From an uncultured bacterium (GTDB lineage: Bacteria; Planctomycetota; JAJSAM01; JAJVHW01), in assembly GCA_937996235.1 (NCBI GenBank), contig CALKVK010000023.1, positions 1 through 64,000 on the forward strand: a stretch of 64,000 nt of DNA, read 5' to 3'. The number at the start of each line of letters is the position of its first letter. Position 1 is the stretch's first letter. A program made the position numbers and the translations under genes. Below, one piece after another: positions 17,045 through 25,387 of the stretch. The notes under the pieces were generated by a model. That model had not been told where the DNA came from and ran no database searches. It saw nothing but the letters and a program-made list of their open reading frames with translations.

Positions 17045-17803
17045 ATGTCGCAGAACGATGCGCCGCTGCTCGAGGTCGACGACCTCCGCGTGGCGGTGGA
17101 CGGCAAGGAGATCCTGAAGGGTCTGTCGCTGACGGTCCGCGCGGGCGAGACGCACGCGATCATGGGCCGCAACGGCAGCGGCAAGAGCACGCTCTCCGCC
17201 ACGATCATGGGCCATCCGCGCTACGTGGTCACCGGCGGCTCCGTGCGCTTCCGCGGCGAGGACCTGCTCGCCCTCCCGGTCCACGAGCGCGCGCGGCGCG
17301 GCGTGTTCCTCTCCTTCCAGTACCCGGTGGCGCTCCCGGGCGTGGCGGTCTCGAACTTCCTGCGGCAGGCCGTGAAGGCCGTGCGCGGCGACGCGGTGCC
17401 GGCGAAGGCGTTCCGTCCGCTCGTGAAGGAGACGCTGGAGCTGCTGGAGATCCCCGAGGCGTTCGTCCGCCGCTACGTGAACGACGGCTTCTCGGGCGGC
17501 GAGAAGAAGCGCCTCGAGATGCTCCAGATGGTCCTGCTCGAGCCGGCGCTCGCGATCCTCGACGAGACCGACTCGGGGCTCGACATCGACGCGCTGAAGG
17601 TCGTCTCGGCGGCCATCAACCGCCTGCGCGACGCCGGCCGCGCGCAGGTCCTCATCACCCACTACCAGCGCATCCTGCAGTACGTGCGCCCGGACCGCGT
17701 GCACGTGCTGCTCGGCGGCCGCATCGTCAAGAGCGGCGGCGCCGAGCTGGCGGAAGAGCTCGAGCGGACGGGCTACGACGGGCTCGACGCCGAGGCGGCC
17801 TGA
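17045..17803 (+). CDS. sufC: SufC, Fe-S cluster assembly ATPase
   Basis: A 252-residue cytoplasmic ABC-type ATPase that drives the SufBCD scaffold. It has Walker A GRNGSGKST, the SufC-specific signature FSGGEKKRLEM, Walker B LAILDETDSGLD and the H-loop ITHYQR. Length is normal for the family (about 250). ATG 17045 is chosen because homologous sequence begins there (LLEVDDLRVAVDG), with AGG nearby. It is the first gene of an eight-gene operon, with sufB following 22 bp later. Confidence 0.97.
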   Translation: MSQNDAPLLEVDDLRVAVDGKEILKGLSLTVRAGETHAIMGRNGSGKSTLSATIMGHPRYVVTGGSVRFRGEDLLALPVHERARRGVFLSFQYPVALPGVAVSNFLRQAVKAVRGDAVPAKAFRPLVKETLELLEIPEAFVRRYVNDGFSGGEKKRLEMLQMVLLEPALAILDETDSGLDIDALKVVSAAINRLRDAGRAQVLITHYQRILQYVRPDRVHVLLGGRIVKSGGAELAEELERTGYDGLDAEAA

Positions 17804-17825
17804 CCGGCGACGCCGGGAGGAACCC

Positions 17826-19304
17826 ATGTCCGACACGCTTCCGACGACACAGGACGACACGGCCACGCGGGGCGACACGGCCACGCGCAGCCAGACCGAG
17901 GCGCGCTCCGTCAACGCCGACTACGACACGCGCTACGGCTTCCACGACGACGAGAGCCAGTACGACTTCAAGAGCAAGAAGGGGCTCGACCACGGGATCG
18001 TGGAGATGATCTCGCGCTACAAGAAGGAGCCCGAGTGGATGCGCGAGGTGCGCCACCGCGCCCTCGACGCGTTCCTCGCGCGCCCCATGCCGACCTGGGG
18101 CAACACGCCGCTCCTCGGCGAGATCGACTTCGCGAACATCCACTACTACGTGCGCGCCAGCGAGCGTCAGAGCAAGAGCTGGGACGACGTGCCGGAGTCC
18201 GTGAAGAACACCTTCGAGAAGCTCGGCATCCCCGAGGCGGAGCGGAAGTTCCTCGCCGGCGTCACGGCGCAGTACGAGTCCGAGGTCGTCTACCACTCGA
18301 TCCGCGAGGACCTCGAGAAGCTCGGCGTGATCTTCACCGACATGGACACCGGGCTGCGCGAGCACGAGGACATCGTGCGGCGCCACTTCGGCACGGTGAT
18401 CCCCGCCGAGGACAACAAGTTCGCGGCGCTGAACACCGCGGTGTGGTCGGGCGGCTCGTTCGTGTACGTGCCGAAGAACACCGAGGTCGCGATCCCGCTC
18501 CAGGCCTACTTCCGCATCAACACGGAGAACATGGGCCAGTTCGAGCGCACGCTGATCATCGCGGACGAAGGCGCGAAGGTGCACTACATCGAAGGCTGCA
18601 CCGCGCCGACGTACAGCAGCGATTCGCTGCACTCCGCGGTCGTCGAGCTGCTCGCGCTCCCCGGCTCGACCATCCGCTACACGACCATCCAGAACTGGTC
18701 GAAGAACGTCTACAACCTCGTCACGAAGCGCGCCGTCGCGCACCGCGGCGCGCGCGTCGAGTGGATCGACGGCAACCTCGGCAGCAAGCTGACGATGAAG
18801 TACCCCGCCGTCTACCTCGTCGGCGAGGGCGCACACGCCGAGATCCTCTCGGTCGCGTTCTCGGGCGAGGGCCAGCACCAGGACGCGGGGTCGAAGGTCA
18901 TCCACGCCGCCCCGCGCACGACGTCCGTCGTGACGTCGAAGTCGATCTCGAAGGACGGCGGCCGCGGCAGCTACCGCGGTCTCGTGAAGGTGCACCGCGG
19001 CGCGAAGGGCTCGAAGGTCAACGTCAAGTGCGACGCGCTGCTCCTCGACGAGGCGTCGCGCTCCGACACGTACCCGACCATGGAGGTCGACGAGGACGCC
19101 GTCGCGATCGAACACGAGGCCACGGTCTCGAAGGTCGGCGAGGAGCAGCTCTTCTACCTGATGAGCCGCGGCCTCACCGAGGCGGAGGCCACGCTCCTGA
19201 TCGTCAACGGCTTCATCGAGCCGTTCACGAAGGAGCTCCCGATGGAGTACGCCGTGGAGCTGAACCGCCTGATCCAGCTCGAGATGGAGGGCGCGGTCGG
19301 CTGA
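17826..19304 (+). CDS. sufB: SufB, Fe-S cluster scaffold subunit
   Basis: A 492-residue protein, close to the usual length of about 480-495. SufB is the scaffold on which Fe-S clusters form, in complex with SufC and SufD. The typical beta-helix core is present (NTAVWSGGSFVYVPKNTEV, HYIEGCTAPTYSSDSLHSAV, EHEATVSKVGEEQLFYLMSR, NGFIEPFTKELPMEY). The N-terminus has an 18-nt tandem duplication that gives DTATRGDTATR. GGGAGG about 6 nt before ATG 17826 is a strong ribosome binding site. Confidence 0.97.
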   Translation: MSDTLPTTQDDTATRGDTATRSQTEARSVNADYDTRYGFHDDESQYDFKSKKGLDHGIVEMISRYKKEPEWMREVRHRALDAFLARPMPTWGNTPLLGEIDFANIHYYVRASERQSKSWDDVPESVKNTFEKLGIPEAERKFLAGVTAQYESEVVYHSIREDLEKLGVIFTDMDTGLREHEDIVRRHFGTVIPAEDNKFAALNTAVWSGGSFVYVPKNTEVAIPLQAYFRINTENMGQFERTLIIADEGAKVHYIEGCTAPTYSSDSLHSAVVELLALPGSTIRYTTIQNWSKNVYNLVTKRAVAHRGARVEWIDGNLGSKLTMKYPAVYLVGEGAHAEILSVAFSGEGQHQDAGSKVIHAAPRTTSVVTSKSISKDGGRGSYRGLVKVHRGAKGSKVNVKCDALLLDEASRSDTYPTMEVDEDAVAIEHEATVSKVGEEQLFYLMSRGLTEAEATLLIVNGFIEPFTKELPMEYAVELNRLIQLEMEGAVG

Positions 19305-19317
19305 CCGCGCGGCACAC

Positions 19318-20622
19318 GTGGAGAGCACCCGGACCGGACGGTCCTTCGCCGCGGACGTCGCGCGCCTCGCCGCCGACGAGCCCGCCTGGCTGCGCGCCGC
19401 GCGGCACGACGCCCTGGCCGCGTACGAGGCCGCGGGGCTGCCCGACCGCGCGCGGCACCTCTGGCGCTACACCGACCCCGCGAAGCTGCTGCCGGGCGAC
19501 CGGCCGCTCGCGGAGCCGGGCACGGAGTTCGGCGAGCTGCCGCCCGACTACCACGACGGCACCTTCGAGAAGGTCGCGGCGCTCGTGCTCGTGCGCGACG
19601 GGCGGCTCCTGCGCTCCGCGCTCGATCCCGAGGTGGCGGACGCCGGGCTCCTGGTCGCGGACCTGCGCGCTGCGGCGACGCAGCACGAGGCGCTCGTCCG
19701 GCCGCACCTCTTCGCGCTCGCACAGGCGCAGCTCGAGAAGTTCGAGGCGCTCTCCGCGGCGCTGTTCACGGGCGGCGACTTCGTCCGCGTGCCCGCCGGG
19801 CTCGCGCTGAATCGCCCGGTCCGCATCGCGCACCGCGTCGGCGCGGCGGGCCTGCTCGCTTCGCGCTCGCTGGTCGTCGTCGGCGACGGCGCGCAGGCGG
19901 AGATCGTCTACGACCTCGCGAGCGCCGACGCCCGCGGCGACGCGCTGCTGCACGCGGGGGCCGAGGTGCACGTCGGCGCGGGTGCGCGGCTGCGCCTGGT
20001 CTTCATCCAGACGGCGGGGAGCGCGTTCGTGCACGCGCCGGTCATCCGCTGCCGCCTCGCGCGCGACGCCGCGCTCGAGACCGTCACGGTCGCGCTCGGC
20101 GGCGGACTGGTGAAGAGCCTGCAGGCGACGGAGATCGCGGGCCGCGGCGCGTCGTCGCGCGCGCTCGGCATCGTGTTCGGCGACGGCCGGCGCCACTTCG
20201 ACCACCACACGGTCCAGGACCACGTCGTCGGCCACAACGAGAGCGACCTCGACTACCGCACCGTGCTCGCGGGCCGCGCGCGCTCGGCGTACACGGGCAA
20301 CCTGCGCATCGGCCTCGAGGGCGCGGGCGCGTCGGCGCACCAGCGCAACCACAACCTCCTGCTCTCCGAGTCGGCGCGCGCCGACACGATCCCGGAGCTC
20401 GAGATCCTCACGAACGACGTCGCGTGCTCGCACGCGGCGGCCGTCGGCCCGATCGACGAGGAGCAGGTCTTCTTCTGCACGAGCCGCGGCCTCGACCCGG
20501 CGACGGCGCGGCGCGTGATCGTGGCGGGCTTCCTCGAGCCGGTCATCGCGCGCATCCCCGGCGAGGAGCTGCAGCAGCGCATCCGCGGCGTGCTCACGTC
20601 GCGCCTCGAGGCGGTGACCTGA
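19318..20622 (+). CDS. sufD: SufD, Fe-S cluster assembly subunit
   Basis: A 434-residue paralogue of SufB. It has the family's N-terminal helical part (PDRARHLWRYTDPAKLL), a beta-helix, and a C-terminal block AAVGPIDEEQVFFCTSRGLD followed by GFLEPVIARIPGEEL. SufD pairs with SufB and is needed for iron acquisition in the E. coli complex. The GTG start at 19318 is 14 nt after the sufB stop. The stop overlaps the ATG of the Rieske gene. Confidence 0.95.
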   Translation: MESTRTGRSFAADVARLAADEPAWLRAARHDALAAYEAAGLPDRARHLWRYTDPAKLLPGDRPLAEPGTEFGELPPDYHDGTFEKVAALVLVRDGRLLRSALDPEVADAGLLVADLRAAATQHEALVRPHLFALAQAQLEKFEALSAALFTGGDFVRVPAGLALNRPVRIAHRVGAAGLLASRSLVVVGDGAQAEIVYDLASADARGDALLHAGAEVHVGAGARLRLVFIQTAGSAFVHAPVIRCRLARDAALETVTVALGGGLVKSLQATEIAGRGASSRALGIVFGDGRRHFDHHTVQDHVVGHNESDLDYRTVLAGRARSAYTGNLRIGLEGAGASAHQRNHNLLLSESARADTIPELEILTNDVACSHAAAVGPIDEEQVFFCTSRGLDPATARRVIVAGFLEPVIARIPGEELQQRIRGVLTSRLEAVT

Positions 20623-20948
20623 TGCCGCGCGTGCGCCTCTGCGCGCTGACGGAGCTTCCCGAACTGCAGTCGCGCGTCTTCGACGCGGGCGGACTGCGTC
20701 TCGCGGTGGCACGCTCCGGGAGCGCCGTGTTCGCGGTCGAGGACCGCTGCAGCCACGACGACGGCGAGCTCGGCGAGGGGCGCGTGCTCGCGGGCGCCGA
20801 CGGAGCCGAGATCGAGTGCCCGCGCCACGGCGCGCGCTTCGACCTCGCGTCCGGGCGCGCGACGCGGATGCCCGCCGTCGCGCCGATCGAGTGCTTCCGC
20901 GCGGGCGTCACCGACGGCGACGTCTGGGTGGACCTGCCCGAGGAGTGA
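20622..20948 (+). CDS. SUF-associated Rieske-type [2Fe-2S] ferredoxin
   Basis: A 108-residue soluble protein with both Rieske ligand pairs, CSH (DRCSHDDGELG) and CPRH (IECPRHGARFDLASGRA). It resembles the ferredoxin subunits of dioxygenases more than the membrane bc1 type, since there is no membrane anchor. Its position between sufD and sufS, with ATGA overlap to sufD, suggests that it carries electrons or tests clusters for the SUF system. Similar small Rieske genes are known inside SUF operons of other bacteria. Confidence 0.92.
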   Translation: MPRVRLCALTELPELQSRVFDAGGLRLAVARSGSAVFAVEDRCSHDDGELGEGRVLAGADGAEIECPRHGARFDLASGRATRMPAVAPIECFRAGVTDGDVWVDLPEE

Positions 20949-20955
20949 CGGCGAC

Positions 20956-22212
20956 GTGAGCCCCTCCCCCGCCTCGACCGCTCCGCGCACCCTCGACGTC
21001 CAGCGCCTGCGCGCGGACTTCCCGATCCTCGCGACGGAGGCCCGCGGCCGTCCGCTCGTCTACCTCGACAGCGCCGCCACGTCGCAGAAGCCGCGGAGCG
21101 TGATCGACGCGCTCGTCGCGTACTACACGACGTCGAACGCGAACGTGCACCGCTCGGTGCACCACCTCGCCGAGCGCGCGACGATGCAGTACGAGGAGGC
21201 GCGCGCGCGCGTCGCCGCGTTCGCGAACGCGGCCGCGCCCGAGCACGTCGTGTGGACGCGCGGCACGACCGAGGCGGTGAACCTCGTCGCGGCCGCGTGG
21301 GGCCGCCGCAACCTGCGCGCGGGCGACGCCGTGCTGCTCACCGAGATGGAGCACCACAGCAACCTCGTGCCGTGGCAGATGCTCGCGAAGGAGCGCAACC
21401 TGCGCCTGCGCTTCGTGCCGGTGACCGACGAGGGCCTGCTCGACCTCGATGCGGCGCGCGCGCGTCTCGCCGAGGGCGTGCGGCTGTTCGCGTTCACGGC
21501 GAAGTCGAACGTGCTCGGCACGGCCAACCCGACGACGGAGCTCTGCGCGCTCGCGCGTGCGAACGGCGCCGTCACGTTCGTCGACGCCGCCCAGCTCGCG
21601 CCGCACGGACGCGTGGACGTGCGCGCGCTCGGCTGCGACTTCCTGGCGTTCTCGGCGCACAAGATGCTCGGTCCGATGGGCGTCGGCGCGCTCGTCGTGA
21701 ACCCCGAGCGCTACGACGAGATGGACCCGTACCAGGGCGGCGGCGAGATGATCCGGCGCGTGCGGCTCGAGGAGAGCACGTACGCGGAGCCGCCGCTCCG
21801 CTTCGAGGCGGGCACGCCCGCTGCCGGCGACGCGATCGCGTTCGCGGCGGCCCTCGACTATCTCGAGGCGTGCGGCCTCGACGCGGTGCACGAGCACGAG
21901 GCGCGCCTCACGCGGCTCGCGCTCGACCTGCTCCACGAGGAGGGCGTGCGGACGTTCGGCCCGGCCGACGCGTCGCTGCGCGCGGGCATCGTCAGCTTCG
22001 AGGTGCCGGACGTGCACCCGCACGACGTCTCGACGGTGCTCGACGGCCGCGGCATCGCCGTCCGCGCGGGGCACCACTGCTGCCAGCCGCTGATGCGGCG
22101 GCTCGGCGTCGTCGCGACGTCGCGCGCGAGCTTCTACCTCTACAACACCGAGGACGAGGTGCGTGCGCTCGCCGCGGGCGTGCGCCACGTGCGGGAGTAC
22201 TTCGGCCGATGA
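20956..22212 (+). CDS. sufS: SufS cysteine desulfurase
   Basis: A 418-residue PLP enzyme that takes sulfur from cysteine and passes it as persulfide to SufU. The PLP-binding Lys sits in AFSAHKMLGPMGVGAL, and the catalytic Cys is in RAGHHCCQPLMRRLG. RGTTEAVNLVA and TEMEHHSNLVPWQ are class V aminotransferase blocks of the group II SufS type. It starts at GTG 20956. Its end overlaps sufU by ATGA. The PLP-dependent enzyme could also act in selenocysteine metabolism, but nothing here shows that. Confidence 0.97.
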   Translation: MSPSPASTAPRTLDVQRLRADFPILATEARGRPLVYLDSAATSQKPRSVIDALVAYYTTSNANVHRSVHHLAERATMQYEEARARVAAFANAAAPEHVVWTRGTTEAVNLVAAAWGRRNLRAGDAVLLTEMEHHSNLVPWQMLAKERNLRLRFVPVTDEGLLDLDAARARLAEGVRLFAFTAKSNVLGTANPTTELCALARANGAVTFVDAAQLAPHGRVDVRALGCDFLAFSAHKMLGPMGVGALVVNPERYDEMDPYQGGGEMIRRVRLEESTYAEPPLRFEAGTPAAGDAIAFAAALDYLEACGLDAVHEHEARLTRLALDLLHEEGVRTFGPADASLRAGIVSFEVPDVHPHDVSTVLDGRGIAVRAGHHCCQPLMRRLGVVATSRASFYLYNTEDEVRALAAGVRHVREYFGR

Positions 22213-22700
22213 ACCGCGCCGACGCGCCCGAGCCCCAGTTCGACGACCTCTACCGCGAGGTCATCCTGGAGCACTACCGGCACCCGCACGGCAAGCGCGA
22301 GCTGCCGCGCGCGGACGTCTCCGCCGAGGGGCTGAACCCGACCTGCGGCGACGAGCTCGACCTGCGGCTCGCACTCGACGCGGACGGGCGCATCGAGGGA
22401 CTGCAGGTGGACGGCCGCGGGTGCGCGATCTCCGTCGCGAGCGGCTCGATCCTCTTCGACCTCGTCGAGGGCCGCACGCCCGCCGAGGCGCGCGCGCTGC
22501 TCGAGACGGTGCGCGCCGTGATGCACGGCGCCGACGTGCCTGCGGGTGCCGACGTCGGCGACTTCGACGCACTCGTCGGCGTGCGCGCGTACCCCGTGCG
22601 CATCAAGTGCGCGCTGCTGCCGTGGACCACGCTGGACGAGGCGCTGCGCGACGCCGAGCGACTGCTCGCGGCCCGCACGCCGCACGAGGAGACCCCATGA
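22209..22700 (+). CDS. sufU: SufU, zinc-dependent sulfur-transfer partner of SufS
   Basis: A 163-residue IscU-like protein. Three Cys and one Asp form the SufU zinc site: NPTCGDEL, GRGCAISVASGSIL and RIKCALLPWTTL. The long insert between the second and third Cys (about 65 residues in all) is typical of SufU rather than IscU, and so is the partner SufS. It starts by ATGA overlap with sufS and ends by ATGA overlap with sufT. Confidence 0.95.
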   Translation: MNRADAPEPQFDDLYREVILEHYRHPHGKRELPRADVSAEGLNPTCGDELDLRLALDADGRIEGLQVDGRGCAISVASGSILFDLVEGRTPAEARALLETVRAVMHGADVPAGADVGDFDALVGVRAYPVRIKCALLPWTTLDEALRDAERLLAARTPHEETP

Positions 22701-23101
22701 GCGACCCGACCGACGCCTATCCCGGCGGCCCGATGGGCCACATGGACATGACCGTGCACGAGGGCGACGCGCTGCAGCTCGCCGAGGGCGAGACGCTGAC
22801 CGCGGAGAAGGTGCTCGAGGCGCTCCGCCCCGTGCGCGACCCGGAGATCCACCTCTCGATCGTGGACCTGGGACTCATCTACGGCGTGGACGTCGCGGAC
22901 GCCGGGAAGCGCGTGACGGTGCGCATGACGCTCACCGGCCCGGGCTGCCCCGTCGGACCGCAGATCCTCGCGGCCGTCCACGCGACCGTGGCGAAGCAGC
23001 CGGGCGTCGAGGTGCCCGACGTGCAGCTCGTCTGGGATCCGCCGTGGAACCCGACGGTGCACGCGAGCGACGAGGCGAAGGACGCGCTGGGGATCTGGTA
23101 G
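22697..23101 (+). CDS. sufT: SufT-like MIP18 (DUF59) Fe-S maturation protein
   Basis: A 134-residue protein. After an N-terminal extension rich in Met and His (about 1-35), the MIP18/DUF59 fold begins: EALRPVRDPEIHLSIVDLG, then VRMTLTGPGCPVGPQI with the conserved Cys, and LVWDPPWNP. SufT-type proteins help deliver clusters to target enzymes. The gene is the penultimate one of the SUF operon and overlaps sufU by 4 nt. Confidence 0.93.
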   Translation: MSDPTDAYPGGPMGHMDMTVHEGDALQLAEGETLTAEKVLEALRPVRDPEIHLSIVDLGLIYGVDVADAGKRVTVRMTLTGPGCPVGPQILAAVHATVAKQPGVEVPDVQLVWDPPWNPTVHASDEAKDALGIW

Positions 23102-23117
23102 CGGGGAGGATCACGAC

Positions 23118-23594
23118 GTGAAGGTCTCCGCCCTCGAGGAGTACGGCCTGCGCTGTCTCGTGCAGCTCGCGCGGGACGGCGCGACCCCGGACGGCGACGG
23201 CGCGCCGCTCTCGACGCGCGAGATCGCCGAGCGCGAGGGGCTCTCTCTCGAGTACGCGGCGCAGATCCTGGCGTCGCTGCGGCGCGCTGGGCTCGTCACG
23301 TCCACGCGCGGCGTGAACGGCGGCTTCCGGCTGGCGCGCCCCGCCGACGAGATCTCGGTCGGCGAGCTCTTCCGCGTGCTCGACGGCCCCATCGCCGACG
23401 GCATCTGCGAGAGCTACACGGGCCAGCGCGACACCTGCGCGAACGCGGGCGACTGCCACGTGGCGCCCGTCTGGCAGGAGCTCGCGCGCCGCGTCTACGG
23501 CTTCCTCGACTCCGTGCGGATCGCCGACATCGCCTCGGGCAACGCGGCGCGCGCGCCGCAGGTGGTCCCGCTGGGCGCTCTGCGGCGCCGCTGA
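23118..23594 (+). CDS. Rrf2-family regulator closing the SUF operon
   Basis: A 158-residue winged-helix regulator. The HTH (about 32-70) reads STREIAEREGLSLEYAAQIL then RRAGLVTSTRGVNGGFRLAR, which is the Rrf2 wing. Three Cys that could hold an Fe-S cluster follow, spaced CX9C and CX5CH (CESYTGQRDTC, CANAGDCH); IscR uses CX5CX5C, so the first spacing is unusual. It likely senses cluster status and controls the operon, perhaps through the inverted repeat at 16933. GTG 23118 has GGGGAGG 8 nt upstream. Confidence 0.92.
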   Translation: MKVSALEEYGLRCLVQLARDGATPDGDGAPLSTREIAEREGLSLEYAAQILASLRRAGLVTSTRGVNGGFRLARPADEISVGELFRVLDGPIADGICESYTGQRDTCANAGDCHVAPVWQELARRVYGFLDSVRIADIASGNAARAPQVVPLGALRRR

Positions 23595-23599
23595 GCGGC

Positions 23600-24163
23600 T
23601 CACCTCACGTCGGGCACGTCCTCCTTCGCCTCGACCGCCTTCTTGAGCTCCTCGAGCGTGCCGAGGAAGAACGGCTCGAGCATGCCGCCGAGCACGCCCG
23701 CCACGAGCCCGCCGCCGCGCGAGAACGGGATCGTGCCCGCGTCGCGCCAGACGACCAGCGTGCCCTCCGGGGTCGCCTCGAAGGCGATCACGCCGTGGTC
23801 GTTGACCTCGTCGGACTCGATCTTCCCCTCGTACGCGACACCGGTCTCGGGGTCGGACGAGGTGAAGCGGATGCTCACGCGCGAGCCCTGCGACTCCGAC
23901 GTCCAGCCGGCGCCGGCACCTTCCTCCGGTCCCTCGAACGTGTACGTGAACTCGGCGGGCCGGCCGCTCGCCTGCGCGTAGCGCTCGACGAAGTTGAGCC
24001 AGCGCCGCGGACGGTGCACGTACGGCAGGATCTCCGCGGGCGGCGCCGCGATGACGACCGACGTCTCGGCCTTCCACTCCTTCGGGAGCAGCGCGGCGAG
24101 CACGACGCCGAGCACGCAGCAGACGACGAGCAGCACGCCGAGGATCTTCAGCACCTTCTTCAT
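23600..24163 (-). CDS. Membrane-anchored SRPBCC-family protein
   Basis: A 187-residue protein. The first 27 residues form a signal anchor (KKVLKILGVLLVVCCVLGVVL). A START/Bet v1-like fold follows: ETSVVIAAPPAEILPYVHRP, then RWLNFVERYAQ, and a long C-terminal helix (GTLEELKKAVEAKE). Family members bind hydrophobic ligands; the ligand here is unknown. ATG 24163 has GGAGG 8 nt upstream and is better than GTG 24172. It is convergent with the SUF operon, only 5 bp from the Rrf2 stop. Confidence 0.8.
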   Translation of the reverse strand: MKKVLKILGVLLVVCCVLGVVLAALLPKEWKAETSVVIAAPPAEILPYVHRPRRWLNFVERYAQASGRPAEFTYTFEGPEEGAGAGWTSESQGSRVSIRFTSSDPETGVAYEGKIESDEVNDHGVIAFEATPEGTLVVWRDAGTIPFSRGGGLVAGVLGGMLEPFFLGTLEELKKAVEAKEDVPDVR

Positions 24164-24212
24164 CGCGCCCACCTCCGCGGGCGGGGCAGCGTAGCGGCCG
24201 CCCGGCGCGGCG

Positions 24213-25328
24213 TCACGGAGCCGGCGGCGTCGACGCGTCCGCGGGCTGCCGTTCCGCGGTCGTCGGAGCGCCCTGCGGGAGGCCCTCGCCGCCCGGCCCG
24301 AGCAGCACGGCGACCCAGCGCAGGTCGTCGCTGCGCTCGAGCAGGATCTTCACGATCATCGTGAGCGGCACGGAGAGCAGCATCCCGATGGGGCCGAGCA
24401 CGTAGCCCCAGAACACGAGCGAGAGCCACACGACGAGGCTCGAGAGGCCGAGGCGGCGTCCCATCATGCGCGGCTCGATCACGTTGCCGAGCACCATGTT
24501 GATGGCGGCGTAGCCGATGAGCACCACGAGCATCCGCTCCCAGCCGTGCTGGACGAGCGCGAGCAGCACCGGCGGCACCGCTGCGACGAGCGATCCCACG
24601 GTGGGGATGAAGTTCAGGACGAACGCGAGCGCGCCCCAGAGGAGCACGTAGTCCACGTCGCAGAGCGCGAGCAGCAGCATCGCGGCGATGCCCGTCGCGA
24701 CGCTCACGACCAGCTTGATCCGGACGTACGAGCGCACGGACGCGACGGCGTCGCGCGAACGGCCCGCCAGGGCCGCCCCGCCTCCGAACGCCTCCTCGAG
24801 CTTGCGCGGGAAGCCCGCCGCCTCGGCCAGGATGAACGCGACCGTGAGCAGCACGAACAGCGCGTTCGAGAGCAGGTCCGCGAGCGCGCTCGCCGCGTTG
24901 CCGAAGGTCTGGAGCGCCGTCCCCGCGTCGAACCCGCGCAGCAGGCTCTGCGTGTCGAGCGACACGCCCGCGTTCGCGAGGAGCCACGCCCGCGCCGCCT
25001 GCAGCGACTCCCCGAACTGCGCCTCGAGCCCCCTCTCGTAGATGTCGAGGTTCGCCTTGAAGTCGGCGAGCGAGTGCCCCACGCCGATCGAGAAGCCCGC
25101 GAAGAGCGCGAGCACGGCGATGAACACGAGCAGCACGGCCGCCCAGTCCGGCACGCGGCGGCGCTGCAGCCAGTTCATCGGCGGGATGAAGAGCACGGCG
25201 ACCAGCGCGGCCGCGAGCACGGGCACGAGCACCGACGACGCGGCCTTGAGTCCGGCGACGACGATCACGAACGCCGCGCCCACCAGGAACGCGCGCATCC
25301 CCTTGTCCGGGCGGCGGACGGCTTCCAT
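24213..25328 (-). CDS. AI-2E/PerM-family membrane transporter
   Basis: A 371-residue protein with about eight membrane helices. Its blocks are typical of the family (PF01594): VLVPVLAAALVAVLFIPPMN near the N-terminus, a long amphipathic stretch (about 90-190), LALCDVDYVLLWGALAFVLN, FIPTVGSLVAAVPPVLLAL and MVLGNVIEPRMMGRRLGLSS. Members export autoinducer 2, other small molecules or Na+. The substrate cannot be read from sequence. It is probably the promoter-proximal gene of a pair with 23600-24163. It has a leaderless-type TAGCCT 6 nt before ATG. Confidence 0.92.
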   Translation of the reverse strand: MEAVRRPDKGMRAFLVGAAFVIVVAGLKAASSVLVPVLAAALVAVLFIPPMNWLQRRRVPDWAAVLLVFIAVLALFAGFSIGVGHSLADFKANLDIYERGLEAQFGESLQAARAWLLANAGVSLDTQSLLRGFDAGTALQTFGNAASALADLLSNALFVLLTVAFILAEAAGFPRKLEEAFGGGAALAGRSRDAVASVRSYVRIKLVVSVATGIAAMLLLALCDVDYVLLWGALAFVLNFIPTVGSLVAAVPPVLLALVQHGWERMLVVLIGYAAINMVLGNVIEPRMMGRRLGLSSLVVWLSLVFWGYVLGPIGMLLSVPLTMIVKILLERSDDLRWVAVLLGPGGEGLPQGAPTTAERQPADASTPPAP

Positions 25329-25334
25329 CGCGAG

Positions 25335-25340
25335 AGGCTA
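25335..25340 (-). promoter_or_regulatory. Candidate leaderless -10 element (TAGCCT)
   Basis: On the minus strand TAGCCT ends 6 nt before ATG 25328, with no ribosome binding site. Confidence 0.35.
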
Positions 25341-25387
25341 CACGGCGTGCGTGCGCGCCCGGCAGCGCGGAGTCCGAGCGTCGCCGC

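Noticed and set aside
16460..17914. A 484-codon minus-strand frame over the repeat region and sufC
   Set aside because: It covers the direct repeats and the reverse of sufC, and no start signal or domain is present.
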